Positions 63,663 to 64,000 of a stretch of 64,000 bases of DNA are shown here, one piece after another. A program made the position numbers and the translations under genes. Each line of letters starts with the position of its first letter. The stretch's first letter is position 1. The stretch is from NCBI GenBank assembly GCA_016794035.1, contig JAEUHS010000032.1:1-64000 (forward strand), read 5' to 3'. This DNA comes from Planctomycetota bacterium (GTDB taxonomy: Bacteria; Planctomycetota; UBA1135; UBA2386). Under the pieces are notes generated by a model that saw nothing but the letters and a program-made list of their open reading frames with translations, was not told where the DNA came from and ran no database searches.

Positions 63663-64000
63663 ATGCACGGCAAGAATCTGATCAAGAAGTTCGCGATGTC
63701 CGATGACGAGCTGTCCCGGCTCACGTCGGAGGCGCTCGGCACCGCAACCCTGGCCGAACTGGACCAGGCGATCGGCAAGACGGTCGCCGAACTGTCGCCC
63801 AACAAGATCGTCCGCGGCAAGGTCATCAAGGTGCTCGAGGACGGCACCGTGGTGGTCGACGTCAACTACAAGGCCGAGGGCCAGATCGCGCTCGAGGAGT
63901 TCCCGGACCCGCTCGCCGTGCAGCCCGGACTCGAGATCGAGTGCCTGGTCGAGCAGATCAACGACGCCGAAGGCTACATCCTGCTCAGCAAGCGCAAGGC
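63663..64000 (+). CDS. rpsA: 30S ribosomal protein S1, N-terminal part (cut by window edge)
   Basis: The first 112 codons of S1. The start MHGKNLIKKFAMSDDELSRL is not conserved, but NKIVRGKVIKVLEDGTVVVD, then VNYKAEGQIALEEFPDP and EGYILLSKRKA are the first S1 repeat of the family. S1 has several S1 domains and binds mRNA on the small subunit. The leader before the ATG is T- and C-rich and lacks a Shine-Dalgarno site. The frame runs off the right end of the window. Confidence 0.92.
   Translation, partial: MHGKNLIKKFAMSDDELSRLTSEALGTATLAELDQAIGKTVAELSPNKIVRGKVIKVLEDGTVVVDVNYKAEGQIALEEFPDPLAVQPGLEIECLVEQINDAEGYILLSKRK

Overview
The window is a very GC-rich (about 70 percent by eye) bacterial chromosome segment that looks like Planctomycetota. 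The best phylum marker is an 88-residue protein at 25539-25805 that matches the small basic protein family known to me only from Planctomycetes, Verrucomicrobia, Lentisphaerae and Chlamydiae. The cell has an LPS-type outer membrane: LpxH, an Mla/PqiC lipid-transport cassette, two lipoprotein secretins and ExbB/ExbD are present. Many genes start with GTG or TTG, neighbours often overlap as ATGA or GTGA, and Shine-Dalgarno sites are mostly weak or absent. I saw no tRNA, rRNA, CRISPR array, insertion sequence or prophage.

Layout. 1-3.5 kb: a folE reading frame broken by two frameshifts, a STAS-HEAT fusion and urocanase. 3.7-6.4 kb: a three-gene operon of a BY-kinase-type P-loop ATPase, a coiled-coil protein and an actin-like protein resembling MamK. 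6.4-6.55 kb: three copies of a short hairpin repeat. 6.5-19.5 kb, minus strand: a HAD phosphatase, then a large cluster of secretin, two periplasmic TPR proteins, ExbB, ExbD, ExbD and a second secretin. This looks like one envelope machine with two outer-membrane channels and a proton-driven motor. 19.6-25.8 kb: uracil-DNA glycosylase, a JmjC/cupin-like protein, a TMTC-like membrane glycosyltransferase with TPRs, a SPOR-like membrane protein and the PVC small basic protein.

25.8-45 kb: mostly single metabolic and regulatory genes. These are an aminotransferase, QueE, two secreted proteins (one with a degenerate metallopeptidase motif), a response regulator, two methyltransferases, PilZ, a DUF2058-like protein, a DUF1579-like protein, PNPase, FeoA-FeoB, a zinc-ribbon protein, an ECF sigma factor with a long membrane anti-sigma factor, a secreted six-hairpin-like protein, an MFS transporter and a TANGO2/NRDE protein. 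45-50 kb, minus strand: two TPR lipoprotein genes that together hold three copies of one unit of about 540 residues. 50.2-53.6 kb: an Mla-type cassette (STAS-MlaE, MlaF, MlaD, PqiC-like lipoprotein). 53.7-56.1 kb: a thioredoxin-fold/TPR protein, ribosomal protein L28 and a small membrane protein.

56.1-56.8 kb is non-coding and holds a promoter, folded sequence and a clear intrinsic terminator, so probably an RNA of about 300 nt. 56.8-61.8 kb: a degenerate GGDEF protein overlapping a sigma-54 response regulator with altered catalytic motifs, then a secreted GH42-like hydrolase and LpxH. 61.9 kb to the end: cmk-plsC-rpsA, a linkage familiar from other bacteria; rpsA runs off the edge.

The strongest candidates for something new are the MamK-like cytoskeletal operon, the two-secretin/ExbBD cluster and the RNA locus near 56.4-56.7 kb. 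All calls come from reading translations and motifs by eye; no database search was run.
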